Below, piece after piece: positions 1-9,450 of a stretch of DNA of 64,000 nucleotides; the first letter of the stretch is position 1; every line of letters begins with the position of its first letter. Origin of the DNA: Candidatus Zixiibacteriota bacterium (GTDB lineage: Bacteria; Zixibacteria; MSB-5A5; WJJR01; JAJRUJ01); NCBI GenBank assembly GCA_020051695.1, contig JAGVQM010000012.1:70361-134360 (forward strand), given 5' to 3'. The notes under the pieces were generated by a model. The model searched no databases, was not told the origin of the DNA, and saw nothing but the letters and a program-made list of their open reading frames with translations. The translations under genes and the position numbers were made by a program.

Positions 1-414
1 TGGCTAATCGGCGCGCTGGATATTATCGTCGTGTTCATCGCGTTATTTTTCTATAACCAACTGCAGGCGGTCTGCTTTGATGAGGAGTTCTCCCGCATCC
101 GCGGGGTCAATGTCGAGTTCTTTTATCTGCTGCTGTTGTGTCTGGTTGCCCTGACTGTCGTGCTGTTGGTGACCGTAGTCGGCGTGGTCATGGTCATCGC
201 CTTGTTGACGCTCCCGGCAGCAGTCGCCGGCCTGTTCTCCCGCACCCTGCGCCAGAATATGATCCTCGCGGTGATTTTCAGCGTGGTGTTTACGACTTTC
301 GGGTTGATGATCAGCTATTCCCCCAACCTCCCCGCCGGCGCAACGATTATCATCATCGCCGGAATTACCTACCTGCTGGTGATGGTCGGCAAGGGGCGGC
401 TGTCCGCACGGTGA
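1..414 (+). CDS. ABC-3 family metal (Zn/Mn/Fe) transporter permease, C-terminal part
   Basis: Only the last 137 codons are present; the frame is open through base 1 and ends at TGA 412-414. The product is almost wholly hydrophobic, with about four membrane segments. It carries the family signature around residues 24-48, where a soluble E-F-S-R-I-R-G-V stretch precedes a long helix, followed by a helix containing ALLTLPAAVAGL. This is the layout of the ZnuB/MntB/TroC permeases that import divalent metals with an ATPase and a binding protein. Those partners, and hence the exact metal, would lie upstream of the window. Confidence 0.85.
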   Translation, partial: WLIGALDIIVVFIALFFYNQLQAVCFDEEFSRIRGVNVEFFYLLLLCLVALTVVLLVTVVGVVMVIALLTLPAAVAGLFSRTLRQNMILAVIFSVVFTTFGLMISYSPNLPAGATIIIIAGITYLLVMVGKGRLSAR

Positions 415-458
415 GGATTTCATTGCATCACTAATCAGTAATCCCGACGCAGAACAGC

Positions 459-532
459 AGGGCAGGACCCTTTAGCGGTCCCGCCATCTCTCAGCATCGG
501 CAGGATCGCTGCGCTGCGCTCGGATCCTGCCC
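459..532. repeat. Inverted-repeat element between the ABC permease and the M4 peptidase gene
   Basis: A 9-base arm at 499-507 (ggcaggatc) pairs perfectly with 523-531 (gatcctgcc). A related copy of the left arm (gggcagga) lies at 460-467. No T-run follows the stem, so it is not a clear intrinsic terminator. It looks like a dispersed palindromic element. The rest of 415-690 shows nothing else recognisable before the ribosome binding site. Confidence 0.4.
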
Positions 533-690
533 TACGAGAACATTCTCCTCCCAATTTTTTCTTCCGCCTCGTCCGGTGCCCGCCGCCGGCGAAATCCGTT
601 GACGGCCGGTCCCGGCACATATTATCATCCATCATGTTCCCCGCACGTTTTCGGGGATGGTTAAATTGGAAAATGTCACGGAGGTAAACG

Positions 691-3600
691 ATGCGCCGTC
701 TCGTTACTGTGCTGATGCTGGGGGCCGCCCTGCTGGGATTTGTATATCCGGCACATGCCATGCGATTTTCGCCCAAACCGAATAATCCGGGAGCCGATTC
801 CAGCGTGACCGGAACGGCGTTCAGCAAAAACAACCAGCGGACATCGCCGACGAACGCCCAATTAACCGATGTGGCGCACCGTCTGCGAAACCTCGTGGGC
901 GCCCACCCGGCCGGGACTACTGCCGCGTCCGGGGTCTCGGCGTTGAAAGCCGCGTTGGCCGATCCCGCGCGCCGCTTGTTCGACCCCCGGCAGATTGGCC
1001 GGTCAACGGCATTTTCGCGCATCCCCCCTGGCTGGGACCTCCGCCGGAATGAAACCAACGGCACGCCGGTGTTCCTGACCGTCCCCGATTCGGCGATGGG
1101 CCTGCGCAAACCGGCGAAATCCGGCACGGCCTCCGAGATTGCACTGGAATTTATCTTTTGCCACCGCGATCTGTTCCTGCTCGATAATCCGCAGGACGAA
1201 TTGCTTCCCGGCGCCATTATTCATGATAATTTCGGCAGGACTCATGTCGAGTTTACGCAGCAATTCCACGGTATTCCTTTCTGGGCGCATAACCTGGTGG
1301 CCCACCTCGAAAGTGACGGGCGGCTTTATGCGCTCAATGCCCGTTACTCGCCCACACCGCAGGACATAAATTTATCCGCGGCACGTATCTCCGCCGAAGA
1401 TGCAGTGCAGCAGGCGCTGACCGACCTTGCGCAAATTACGGAAATCCGGGATTTGGATAGTCTGGCCGGGGCTTTACTGCATTATGATCAACCGACTGCC
1501 AAGTTATATATTTGGGCGGAGCGTACCACGGGCCAGCCACATTTGGCCTGGCACGTGGAGATCCGCCCAAACCTTCGCGACTGGTGGTATTACTTCATCG
1601 ATGCCCATACCGGCGAAGTCCTGGAGGCATACAACAATACTAAATTCGACGGACCGACGGTCGGCACGGGGCCCGACCTGCAGGGAATAGTCAGGTCCGT
1701 GCCGTGCTATATAATTGAGACGACCTTTTACCTGATCGATGCGTCCCGCTCGATCTGGCAGAGCTATCAGCCCGACGTGTATTACGACCCCCGAGGTGCG
1801 ATCCTCACCCTCGACCTGCGCGACCATGACCAGGGATATGTGCTGTACCATGTGGTCTCCGGCACCACGATCTGGACCGACCCGGTGGCAGTTTCCGCCC
1901 ACTATAACACCGGGTTGGCGTTTGAATATTATCGGCAAACGCACGGCCGTCAGTCCATCGACGGCAACGGCGGGACGATTAAATCTGTAATCCACATGAC
2001 TGATGACGGGTTGGGATATGATAACGCCTTCTGGAACGGCTGGGGCATCTGGTATGGCGACGGATATTCGAAATTCTCCCCCCTCGCCGAGGCGCTGGAT
2101 GTGGTCGCCCATGAAATGGGGCATGGCGTCACCGAGTATACCGTAAACCTGGAATATATGGCCCAGTCCGGCGCCCTGAATGAATCGTATTCCGATGTCT
2201 GGGGCGCGATGGCCGACCGGGACGACTGGCAAATCGGAGAGGACATTGTCAACCCTTCGATCTATCTTTCCGGAGCAATGCGCGATATGAGTGATCCGCA
2301 CAACGGCGGTTCCGGCCCCTCCACCCGTGGCTGGCAGCCCGCGCAGATGAGCGAATACCAGAACCTGCCCAACACCAGCGCCGGCGACAACGGCGGGGTC
2401 CATGTCAACAGCGGGATTCCGAACTACGTGGCGTACCTGGTCGGCGAGGCCATCGGCAAAGATAAAATGGAACAAATCTGGTATCGCATTCTCAGCAGCA
2501 AGTACCTGAACCGGCAGGCCAATTTCTGTGATATGCGCTCGGCGGCCATCCTGTCGGTGACCGATTTGTACGGTGATCCGTCTACCGAGCTTGATGCAGT
2601 GACCTCGGCTTTCGATGCTGTCGGGATCTCCGAGAATTGCGGCGGCCAGGAGCCGCCGGACGACCCGACCGGTGTCCCCACCGGTGATGAATGGATCGCC
2701 CTGATTAATGACGACGCCGGTGACCACAGTATGTACTTGGCGCGGCCGGTAATCGAATCGGGTGCGGATATCGTCCTGCTTACCTCGACTCAGGTTAATG
2801 CCGGAAGCGGCAAGGCCATCGACGTGACCTATTTCAACGCCAAGCCGGTCATTTTGTTTGTCGATGAAGACTACCACCTGCGCTACATCCAGCCCGACGG
2901 CACCGGCGAGGCCGTCATCGACAGTACCACCGAGTGGTGGTCAATTGCGGTTGACCACAATTTCAGCAAAGTTGCCCTTTCCACCCTCGCCAACGACAGC
3001 ATGATTCACATCATCGATATGGTCACTCCCGGCAACAGCAAGTCCATCCGCCTGTACAGCCCCACCACCCAGCAGGGCGTGAATTCCTACAGCACCGAGT
3101 ATGCCGATGTCATGGATTGGGACGACGCCGGGCAATACCTGTTGTATGACGCATCAAACCGGATACCCCAGGACAGCGGCGAATTCAGAAGGTTCTGGGA
3201 AACCAATATCCTGGATGTCGAAAGCGAGGTTATCATGCGGCTGTTTCCACCCCAGCCGGAGGGGATAAACTACGGCGACCCGTCGTTTGCCCAGACAAAC
3301 ACGGTCGTGTTCACGCTGGATTATTTCGACGAGAACGAATGCGTGGACGATATCATGGCGGCGAACCTGTACACCTATGAGCTGGGGCTGCTTGAACATA
3401 ATTACTGTGATCCTGATGATTATCCGAACCTGGGGTTTCCGCGCTTTTCACCCGATGACAACCGGGTGGTCATGCAGTGGATTGACCACGACGGCATGTC
3501 CACCCTGTGGCAAAAACCGGTCGACATCAGCACACTGGCGGCGACGGGCGACGCCGAATATTACATGTTCGAAGCCCAGCGGCCGTTCTGGTTTGCCAGC

Positions 3601-3927
3601 GATTTTTCGGTTGATATTCTTGATGACGGCGCCGGGCAGACACTCCCCGCCGATTTTGCGCTGCACCAGAATTATCCCAACCCGTTCAACACCGCGACGA
3701 TGATCGAATATGAGACATCTGCGGCCGGGCCGGTGACTTTGCAGATTTACAATATCCTCGGCCAGCGGGTTTTCGAGCAGGAGATGGAAACGCAGGCGCC
3801 CGGCATACACACGTTTCGTTGGAACGGCATCGACCAGGCCGGAAAAGAAATTCCGGGCGGGATATATTTCTATCGCGTTTCGGCGGCCGGCACAAGCCAG
3901 TCGCGCAAGATGGTGTTGTTGAAATAG
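691..3927 (+). CDS. Secreted M4 (thermolysin-type) metallopeptidase with C-terminal sorting domain
   Basis: The 1078-residue product starts with a signal peptide (about 1-24) and continues with an FTP/PepSY-type propeptide (about 90-330). The catalytic domain (about 360-660) has HEMGH at 474-478, the third zinc ligand E498 in ALNESYSD, and the transition-state histidine H571 in GGVHVNSG. Residues about 680-985 form a beta-rich region of unknown role. The last 85 residues are a FlgD-like Ig domain opening with a QNYPNPFN motif, typical of type IX or related sorting domains in the FCB group. A GGAGGT site at 679-684 supports the ATG. The protein is probably exported and activated by propeptide removal; its substrate is unknown. 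Confidence 0.93.
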   Translation: MRRLVTVLMLGAALLGFVYPAHAMRFSPKPNNPGADSSVTGTAFSKNNQRTSPTNAQLTDVAHRLRNLVGAHPAGTTAASGVSALKAALADPARRLFDPRQIGRSTAFSRIPPGWDLRRNETNGTPVFLTVPDSAMGLRKPAKSGTASEIALEFIFCHRDLFLLDNPQDELLPGAIIHDNFGRTHVEFTQQFHGIPFWAHNLVAHLESDGRLYALNARYSPTPQDINLSAARISAEDAVQQALTDLAQITEIRDLDSLAGALLHYDQPTAKLYIWAERTTGQPHLAWHVEIRPNLRDWWYYFIDAHTGEVLEAYNNTKFDGPTVGTGPDLQGIVRSVPCYIIETTFYLIDASRSIWQSYQPDVYYDPRGAILTLDLRDHDQGYVLYHVVSGTTIWTDPVAVSAHYNTGLAFEYYRQTHGRQSIDGNGGTIKSVIHMTDDGLGYDNAFWNGWGIWYGDGYSKFSPLAEALDVVAHEMGHGVTEYTVNLEYMAQSGALNESYSDVWGAMADRDDWQIGEDIVNPSIYLSGAMRDMSDPHNGGSGPSTRGWQPAQMSEYQNLPNTSAGDNGGVHVNSGIPNYVAYLVGEAIGKDKMEQIWYRILSSKYLNRQANFCDMRSAAILSVTDLYGDPSTELDAVTSAFDAVGISENCGGQEPPDDPTGVPTGDEWIALINDDAGDHSMYLARPVIESGADIVLLTSTQVNAGSGKAIDVTYFNAKPVILFVDEDYHLRYIQPDGTGEAVIDSTTEWWSIAVDHNFSKVALSTLANDSMIHIIDMVTPGNSKSIRLYSPTTQQGVNSYSTEYADVMDWDDAGQYLLYDASNRIPQDSGEFRRFWETNILDVESEVIMRLFPPQPEGINYGDPSFAQTNTVVFTLDYFDENECVDDIMAANLYTYELGLLEHNYCDPDDYPNLGFPRFSPDDNRVVMQWIDHDGMSTLWQKPVDISTLAATGDAEYYMFEAQRPFWFASDFSVDILDDGAGQTLPADFALHQNYPNPFNTATMIEYETSAAGPVTLQIYNILGQRVFEQEMETQAPGIHTFRWNGIDQAGKEIPGGIYFYRVSAAGTSQSRKMVLLK

Positions 3928-3939
3928 GCCGCCGGATGT

Positions 3940-3991
3940 ACGGGTCAGCCCTCGGGCTGACCGTATATTTAAATCCGTCGGCCCAAGGGCC
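3940..3991 (+). terminator. Two hairpins after the M4 peptidase gene, possible terminator
   Basis: The first stem pairs 3940-3951 with 3954-3964 around a two-base loop, with one bulged G. It is followed by an AT-rich but not T-only stretch. A second short hairpin (ggccc-aa-gggcc) sits at 3980-3991. The position between convergent genes favours termination, but the weak T-tract leaves a repeat element possible. Confidence 0.35.
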
Positions 3992-4047
3992 AACCGGCAC
4001 AGTGGTAATCGGCGAGACAGATGCAGCAACTGAAGCTGTCGGTTCTG

Positions 4048-4842
4048 TCACCCAATCTTCTCCTTCGCCTCATCCCATAATGGGTCCATGTCGGCGAGAG
4101 TGGCCTCGGCGAGCGTCTTGCCGTGTTTGGGCAGGTTTTTTTCGATATAATTGAACCGCCGCGTGAATTTGCGGTTGGTGCGCTCTAAGGCGCGTTCGGG
4201 ATCGATTTTTAAATGGTGGGCCAGGTTGACCAGCGCGAAAAAAACATCGCCCAGTTCATCCTCCAGTTCCGGCTTGCGGCCGCGCTTCAACGACCGGCGC
4301 AGCTCGTTGGTTTCCTCGTCGATTTTATCCAGCACCGGCAGCGGGTCCGCCCAGTCAAAACCAAAACGCGCAGTTTTTTCCTGCAATCGATACGCTTTCA
4401 TCAGCGCAGGCAAAGCACGGGGAATGCCGTCCAGCACCGATTCTTTTTTCTTCCGGCCCTTTTCGTTGATTTTGATTCGTTCCCAATTATCCAGGACCTT
4501 CCCCGCCGAAATGCGTTGCTGCTTTTTAAAAACATGCGGATGCCGCCCGATGATTTTTTCGCAGATACCGTGAATAACATCTTTGATATCAAACCGCCGC
4601 CGCTCGGAAGCGATTTGCGCGTGCAGGACGATTTGCAGCAGCAGGTCACCCAGTTCTTTTTGCAATTCGGCCGAATTGCGCCGGTCGATGGCGTCGAGCA
4701 CCTCGTAGGTCTCCTCGAGGATATAGGGGGTCAGCGATTTATGGTTTTGTTTGCGGTCCCAGGGGCAGCCGCCCGGCCCGCGCAGCCGGGCAATCACCCG
4801 GACAAAATCATCGAAGGTATATTTTCTGGTTTTTATGGGCAT
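4048..4842 (-). CDS. mazG: Nucleoside triphosphate pyrophosphohydrolase MazG
   Basis: The 264-residue protein has two MazG domains, the full-length bacterial form. The first (about 10-115) contains GGCPWDRKQNHKSL and the metal-binding EETYE and KELGDLLLQ helices. The second (about 150-245) contains a degenerate EETNEL and DELGDVFFALVNLA. MazG hydrolyses (d)NTPs to NMP and pyrophosphate and cleans nucleotide pools. I place the start at ATG 4842, four to five bases after GGAGGG; ATG 4845 is too close to that site. The frame stays open to 5169 but would then overlap the MgtC gene, so that extension is rejected. Confidence 0.93.
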   Translation of the reverse strand: MPIKTRKYTFDDFVRVIARLRGPGGCPWDRKQNHKSLTPYILEETYEVLDAIDRRNSAELQKELGDLLLQIVLHAQIASERRRFDIKDVIHGICEKIIGRHPHVFKKQQRISAGKVLDNWERIKINEKGRKKKESVLDGIPRALPALMKAYRLQEKTARFGFDWADPLPVLDKIDEETNELRRSLKRGRKPELEDELGDVFFALVNLAHHLKIDPERALERTNRKFTRRFNYIEKNLPKHGKTLAEATLADMDPLWDEAKEKIG

Positions 4843-4978
4843 CATTCCCTCCACTCGGGAATATGGGTAAATCAGAGCGGATAAGCAATTGGGCCGATTT
4901 TGCGAACTACTCGCCGCGGCGGGGCCACATCTGCCCCTTTTCCAACCTTGAAAAATACCGATAATACAGATATCATGG

Positions 4979-5719
4979 ATGGGAACGGGCGTACCATATG
5001 CCATTGACTGGAACAAAATCGTGCCGGAATTCCTCGAATTAAACGATGGCTTAAGACTGCTACTGGCCGCACTGGCCGGGGCGGTAGTCGGTCTGGAACG
5101 GCATATCCACGGCCGCGCGGCAGGGATGCGTACGAACATGCTGGTGGCAACCGCCTCGGCACTGATCATGCTCCTGTCGGAAAAATATTATCTGCTGATG
5201 CCGGGGCTTGATCCGGCGGTGATCCGCGTCGACCCGTCCCGCATCGCCGCAGGCGCAATCACCGGCGTCGGTTTTCTGGGCGCCGGGGTGATTATCAAAA
5301 ACCGGGCCTCGGTGGTCGGTTTGACTACCGCTGCCACGGTCTGGCTGGTCTCGGCCATCGGACTGGCGTTCGGCGCGGGGATGTATACGCTGGCGTTCAC
5401 CGGCGTGGTGCTGGCCTTATTTTCCCTGTTTTTAATGGATTTGCTCGAAAAGCGTGTCCCGGAGGCGCAATACCGGGTATTTGCCATCACCGGCGCCAAC
5501 TTGCTCGATAAAGAACCGCATTATGCCGAGTTGTTTAAATCCTGCGGCTACGAAATCAAAACCCGCACGTACCGCATCGAAAAAGAGACCGGCAGGCAGG
5601 AAATCGATTTTCAACTGCGGTGTTACGGTGAAAAAAACGTGCAGCGGATTATGCACGAATTAATGAAAGACCCCGACATCCTCACCGTGACCAAACGGCG
5701 GCACCTGCTCGATGATTGA
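4979..5719 (+). CDS. MgtC/SapB family membrane protein
   Basis: The 246-residue product has an N-terminal membrane domain with the family hallmarks: GLERHIHGRAAGMRTNMLV near residues 38-58 and GAITGVGFLGAGVI near 92-106. A soluble ACT-like C-terminal domain follows (about 160-246). MgtC relatives act at the inner membrane in Mg2+ limitation, membrane potential or acid tolerance; the substrate is not settled. No good ribosome binding site precedes ATG 4979, so an in-frame GTG near 5021 is an alternative. The gene converges on the sugar ABC operon, with five bases between the stop codons. Confidence 0.88.
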   Translation: MGTGVPYAIDWNKIVPEFLELNDGLRLLLAALAGAVVGLERHIHGRAAGMRTNMLVATASALIMLLSEKYYLLMPGLDPAVIRVDPSRIAAGAITGVGFLGAGVIIKNRASVVGLTTAATVWLVSAIGLAFGAGMYTLAFTGVVLALFSLFLMDLLEKRVPEAQYRVFAITGANLLDKEPHYAELFKSCGYEIKTRTYRIEKETGRQEIDFQLRCYGEKNVQRIMHELMKDPDILTVTKRRHLLDD

Positions 5720-5724
5720 CCCAC

Positions 5725-6582
5725 TTACCCCTTGACCGCCCCGGCAGTCAGGCCGGAAATGATTTGCCGTTGGAAAAACAAGAACAGGACGACCACCGGA
5801 ATCGTGGCCAGCGAGGCCGCAGCGAACAGATGCGGCCAGTCAACTGTCTGATAGCCACGGAACATTGCCAGCGCTACCGGCAGCGTGCGCACATTCTGAT
5901 CGGTGAGGATAAACGGAAATAAAAATGAATTCCAGTTCAGCCAGAATATCTGAATCGCCAGCACCGCCAGCACGGGACGGCACAGCGGCATAATGATGCC
6001 GAAAACAATGCGCAGGGCGCCGGCACCGTCCAGCACAGCAGCGTGTTCCAGGTCGATCGGCAGCGAGCTGACATATTGCCGCACCAGCACGATCCCCAGC
6101 GGATTGACGGCAAAAGGCACAATCAGCGCCAGATATGTATCATACCAGCCCAGCGCATTAATCAAAATGAACAGCGGGATAATCAGCACATACGCCGGGA
6201 CCATCAGCACCGCCAGCACCGAAAAATAGGCGGTTTTTTTCAGCGGGAATTCCCGCCGCGCGAAAGCATACCCCACCAGAAAACATAAAACAATATTTGC
6301 TCCGGTAACCACTGCTGCAACCAAAGCGGAATTGATGAAGTACATCCCGAACGGCTGGGCGGTAAACAATTCGCTGAAATTGGCGAACGACCAGCCCCCG
6401 GGCAGCCAGTCGTCGGCCGAGGGCGTCCATGCTGCATCACCGGCCAGCGCAACGACAAACATCCACACAAACGGTGCAACCATCAACACCAGCACGACAA
6501 ATAACCCGGCCCAGATCAAATAGTCGGCCGCCTGCCGCGGTGCTGATGATTTTGCCGTGAAGCCGCGCATACCCGTGCTCAT
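5725..6582 (-). CDS. Carbohydrate ABC transporter permease, MalG type
   Basis: The 285-residue product has six predicted membrane helices. Its cytoplasmic EAA loop reads EHAAVLDGAGALRIVFGIIM and is positioned as in CUT1 family permeases. It overlaps the upstream permease by four bases (ATGA), so the two are probably translationally coupled and form the heterodimeric channel. The matching ATPase is not in the window; CUT1 systems often share an MsmK-like ATPase encoded elsewhere. The sugar cannot be read from the sequence. Confidence 0.92.
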   Translation of the reverse strand: MSTGMRGFTAKSSAPRQAADYLIWAGLFVVLVLMVAPFVWMFVVALAGDAAWTPSADDWLPGGWSFANFSELFTAQPFGMYFINSALVAAVVTGANIVLCFLVGYAFARREFPLKKTAYFSVLAVLMVPAYVLIIPLFILINALGWYDTYLALIVPFAVNPLGIVLVRQYVSSLPIDLEHAAVLDGAGALRIVFGIIMPLCRPVLAVLAIQIFWLNWNSFLFPFILTDQNVRTLPVALAMFRGYQTVDWPHLFAAASLATIPVVVLFLFFQRQIISGLTAGAVKG

Positions 6583-7466
6583 CGTTCCGCCCGCTGGAAA
6601 AAGCCGAACAGCCGCGCCTGAATAATTGAAACTGCCAGAATGACGAAGAACAGGACATACGCTGCCGCTGAGGCATACCCCATCCGGAATTTCTCAAAGC
6701 CCTCGCGATAGACAAAATACACCACAGTCGAGGTTGCGCCCACCGGCCCCCCCTGAGTCATCACGAAAATTTCGGTGAATATCTGAAATGACTTAATTGT
6801 ATTGATCAGCACAACATAAAGTGTCATCGGCTTCAGCAGCGGCAGTGTGACCAACCGGAGTTTCTGCCAGGCCGAGGCACCGCATAGGTCGGCCTGGTCG
6901 TATAAATCGCGCGGGATCTGCTGCAACCCGGCCAGGAACAACAGCATGTAATACCCCGCCGAGACCCAGATGTCCATCGCCATCACCGACAACAACGCCG
7001 CGCGTTCGTCCAGCAATAACCCCCGGTCGGCCTCCGCCAGACCGAGCATGCGCGCGAGGGTATGCAAATAGCCGCCCTGCGTGTACAAGTGGACAAACAA
7101 AAGCGCAACGACAACCGTCGCTGTCAGCGTCGGGACAAAAAAACCCGCGCGAAATAGTCCCCGCAACGGAAGTTTGCGGTTCACCCCCAGCGCCAGAGCC
7201 AAGGCCAGTATCGTGGTCACCGGCACCGTACCGACGACAAAGACAAAGGTGTTTTTCAGAGCCTGCAAAAAATCCGCATCGCTAAATAGGCGCAGAAAAT
7301 GCAGCCCACCGACAAAATCCATGGCGCCGGACAACGGATTATAATCATGAAAACTCAAAAAAGCCGAGTGCGCCAGCGGGTATAACCAAAACATCGCGAA
7401 GGTAATCAGCCACGGCAGCAGTAATCCAAATGTCCCGGCCCACTGTTTTCCGTGCGGTACGCGCAT
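6579..7466 (-). CDS. Carbohydrate ABC transporter permease, MalF type
   Basis: The 295-residue product has six membrane helices. Its EAA loop is PRDLYDQADLCGASAWQKLR, followed by VTLPLLKPM, as in UgpA/MalF-type permeases. Its stop overlaps the start of the MalG-type gene, and the solute-binding protein gene lies 39 bases upstream. Together they make the membrane part of a CUT1 importer. Confidence 0.92.
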   Translation of the reverse strand: MRVPHGKQWAGTFGLLLPWLITFAMFWLYPLAHSAFLSFHDYNPLSGAMDFVGGLHFLRLFSDADFLQALKNTFVFVVGTVPVTTILALALALGVNRKLPLRGLFRAGFFVPTLTATVVVALLFVHLYTQGGYLHTLARMLGLAEADRGLLLDERAALLSVMAMDIWVSAGYYMLLFLAGLQQIPRDLYDQADLCGASAWQKLRLVTLPLLKPMTLYVVLINTIKSFQIFTEIFVMTQGGPVGATSTVVYFVYREGFEKFRMGYASAAAYVLFFVILAVSIIQARLFGFFQRAER

Positions 7467-7505
7467 CAGCTTATTGTCTCTGGTGGAAAGAGCTGCCGCG
7501 CCGAT

Positions 7506-8744
7506 TTAATCTTCGCGCAGCAATTCGGTAATTGTGCGCGCGGCCTCATCGAGTGCTTCCCTGGGGGTCAGGCGCTCGTACATGGCCTTTTCCACGGCCT
7601 CTTCAACGGCCTGCTCGATGTACACCCACTGGGGATGCGGCGGCGTTGCGCGCGATGACTGCAATTGCTCAATAAAAACGCGGCGGTGTTCATCCTCGAC
7701 AAAATAAGGATTCTGCAGCGCCGGGACATTGGCCGGGGTCGCTCCACCGGTAGCAATGCACAAATTAAGCGAGTTCTTTTCATTGACCAGTTCTCGGGCC
7801 AGTTCCAGCGCGCCGATCGGATTCTTGGCTTTGGCGGGAATTGCCAGGTACTCCCCCCCGGCGAAAGAAATTCGCCCGCCCCGGCCCGGAGCCGGATAGG
7901 GGAGCATCGCTAGGGCAAACTCCGGCGCGTCCTCGGCACTCCGCAGTTTTTTCAACAACCAGTCGCCGGAAATGACCATGCCCAGCCGCCCGCCCGCAAA
8001 CATTTCATCGAGTACGGTTTGTTTTTCGACCAATCCCTGCTTGACCAGACGGATATAATAATCGAGGGCGGTGACCGCGACTTCGGAATCGATAATGCTG
8101 AAGTTCCCGTCCGCGGAAAGGATCCGACCGCCGTTCGACCATAAAAACGGCAGAAATTTTTTGTACAACCGGTGTTTTTCCGGCGCGTTCGCGCCAAAGC
8201 CGTACGCCTGCGGTCGCAGGTTATTCAACGCCTCGGCCCACTGGATGAGATTGTCCCAGGTAATCGGCGGTTTGCGGCAATCAAGCCCGACCATGCGGCT
8301 GAGTTCACAATTGATGAACAACACACGTGTCCCCAGATACCAGGGCAGCGCGTAGCAGGTATCGTTCCACATCGCCGGGGACCAGCCGATCAGCAGATAT
8401 TCAGTTTTCATTTTCTCGGGCGTCATATCCAGCAGCACGCCCTCGGCGGCAAATTCGGCAATCCAATCGGAACCCAATTCCAGCAAATCCGGCGGCCGGC
8501 CCGCGGCGAAGGCCGAGACAATTTTCTGATGACCATCACTCCAGGTCAAATCGGTAATCCGCACTTTTGTCCCCGGATGTTTTTTTTCATACTCATCCGC
8601 AACTTGCTGAATAACTGCCCGGGCTTCCGGGTCGGTCCAAAATTGCCAGAATTCGACGATTTTCTCTCCAGGTTTGCGTCCTCCGGAACAACCAAATAAC
8701 AGATAACCACATAACGGCAAAATCAGATATTTTATCCAGCGCAT
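7506..8744 (-). CDS. Sugar ABC transporter substrate-binding lipoprotein
   Basis: The 412-residue product has a lipoprotein signal with lipobox LFGC (Cys19). The mature part has the family 1 extracellular binding-protein pattern: VEFWQFWTDPEA at the start, FAAGRPPDLLELGSDWI, MVISGDWLL and FAGGEYLAIPAKAKN. It should be anchored on the outer face of the inner membrane and deliver a carbohydrate to the two permeases. I chose ATG 8744 over an upstream in-frame start at 8834 because it gives the signal peptide and follows a GGGGGA site. A strong sigma-70 promoter lies just upstream. Confidence 0.92.
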   Translation of the reverse strand: MRWIKYLILPLCGYLLFGCSGGRKPGEKIVEFWQFWTDPEARAVIQQVADEYEKKHPGTKVRITDLTWSDGHQKIVSAFAAGRPPDLLELGSDWIAEFAAEGVLLDMTPEKMKTEYLLIGWSPAMWNDTCYALPWYLGTRVLFINCELSRMVGLDCRKPPITWDNLIQWAEALNNLRPQAYGFGANAPEKHRLYKKFLPFLWSNGGRILSADGNFSIIDSEVAVTALDYYIRLVKQGLVEKQTVLDEMFAGGRLGMVISGDWLLKKLRSAEDAPEFALAMLPYPAPGRGGRISFAGGEYLAIPAKAKNPIGALELARELVNEKNSLNLCIATGGATPANVPALQNPYFVEDEHRRVFIEQLQSSRATPPHPQWVYIEQAVEEAVEKAMYERLTPREALDEAARTITELLRED

Positions 8745-8779
8745 GTTTTCCCCCAGCGGTACGTTCAATTCCGTGGGTA

Positions 8780-8809
8780 AGTATATCTGACAACGAATTG
8801 TGGTGTCAA
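8780..8809 (-). promoter_or_regulatory. Sigma-70 promoter of the sugar ABC operon
   Basis: On the minus strand a perfect TTGACA (8804-8809) is separated by 18 bases from TATACT (8780-8785), 35 bases before the binding-protein ATG. The spacer holds a small palindrome (acaa-ttcg-ttgt), and a ten-base palindrome ggttataacc (8811-8820) lies just upstream. Either could be an operator for a sugar-responsive regulator, but that is inference. Confidence 0.7.
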
Positions 8810-8959
8810 GGGTTATAACCGTGCGGGACGGCAATCATCCTGGCCGGCGTGGCGTGGGGTTTGCTCGAAATTACCCCTCGCGTCTTCCCCGGTCAGGCGA
8901 TCCCTGGATGCTTTCAGCAAGTTTGGACGTCAAACCGAACCAGGACACAAACATTTTGC

Positions 8960-8987
8960 TTGCTTTTGCCGAATAATTGGTTAATAT
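8960..8987 (+). promoter_or_regulatory. Candidate promoter of rpmB
   Basis: TTGCTT at 8960-8965 and TAATAT at 8982-8987 are separated by 16 bases, about 58 bases before the rpmB start. The remainder of 8821-9045 shows no gene. Confidence 0.4.
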
Positions 8988-9045
8988 GAGTGGTTTTTCG
9001 CCGCGGCAAAAAGCGGTCGCAGGCGGCAGTTGAGAGGACAGGACA

Positions 9046-9246
9046 ATGGCAAAAGTATGTGCACTTACCGGATCGCGGCCCAGTTCGGGAAACAGTGTTT
9101 CCCATGCCAATAACAAAACCAAGCGGCGGTTCAAACCCAACCTGATTTCCAAGCGCGTATGGGATCCGAAATTGAAACGCTATGTCAAAATGCGCATCAC
9201 CGCGCGCGCGCTTAAGACACTGGATCGGAAGCAACTGGTCAAGTAG
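9046..9246 (+). CDS. rpmB: 50S ribosomal protein L28
   Basis: The 66-residue product is full length for L28. It starts [20 protein letters not shown] and has the basic [12 protein letters not shown] core and the [11 protein letters not shown] segment. It binds 23S rRNA in the large subunit. An AGAGGAC site precedes the ATG. The gene is monocistronic, closed by an intrinsic terminator 50 bases downstream. Confidence 0.97.
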   Translation: MAKVCALTGSRPSSGNSVSHANNKTKRRFKPNLISKRVWDPKLKRYVKMRITARALKTLDRKQLVK

Positions 9247-9296
9247 CTTACCCTGTTGAACTTCCGGCAGAATTCGAGCAAAAAGAAGTCTCACCG

Positions 9297-9319
9297 ACCG
9301 GCCATCAGGCCGGTTTTTT
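9297..9319 (+). terminator. Intrinsic terminator of rpmB
   Basis: A perfect seven-base stem (accggcc 9297-9303, ggccggt 9308-9314) with an ATCA loop is followed by a run of T to 9319. Confidence 0.88.
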
Positions 9320-9450
9320 GTATCCCGTCGGCGGATAATAGGGCGAACCCGCCGAGTACTGCAAGCCGGCTTCCCAGGCATGTAAAAAGTGCTTACCCCA
9401 TTCCGAAATTTCCACTAACATGAATCGTTTGCAAGGTCTGTTTTGAATAG

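Noticed and set aside
435-1217. 260-codon minus-strand frame upstream of and over the M4 gene start
   Set aside because: It covers the M4 signal peptide region and ribosome binding site; Arg/Pro/Gly-rich translation with no family features.
1504-2877. 457-codon open frame on the minus strand inside the M4 peptidase gene
   Set aside because: It lies opposite a gene with clear catalytic motifs, and its composition is that of a GC-rich antisense shadow with no recognisable domain.
4843-5169. N-terminal extension of mazG
   Set aside because: It would overlap the MgtC gene by about 190 bases, while a good ribosome binding site supports ATG 4842 and family length is reached from there.
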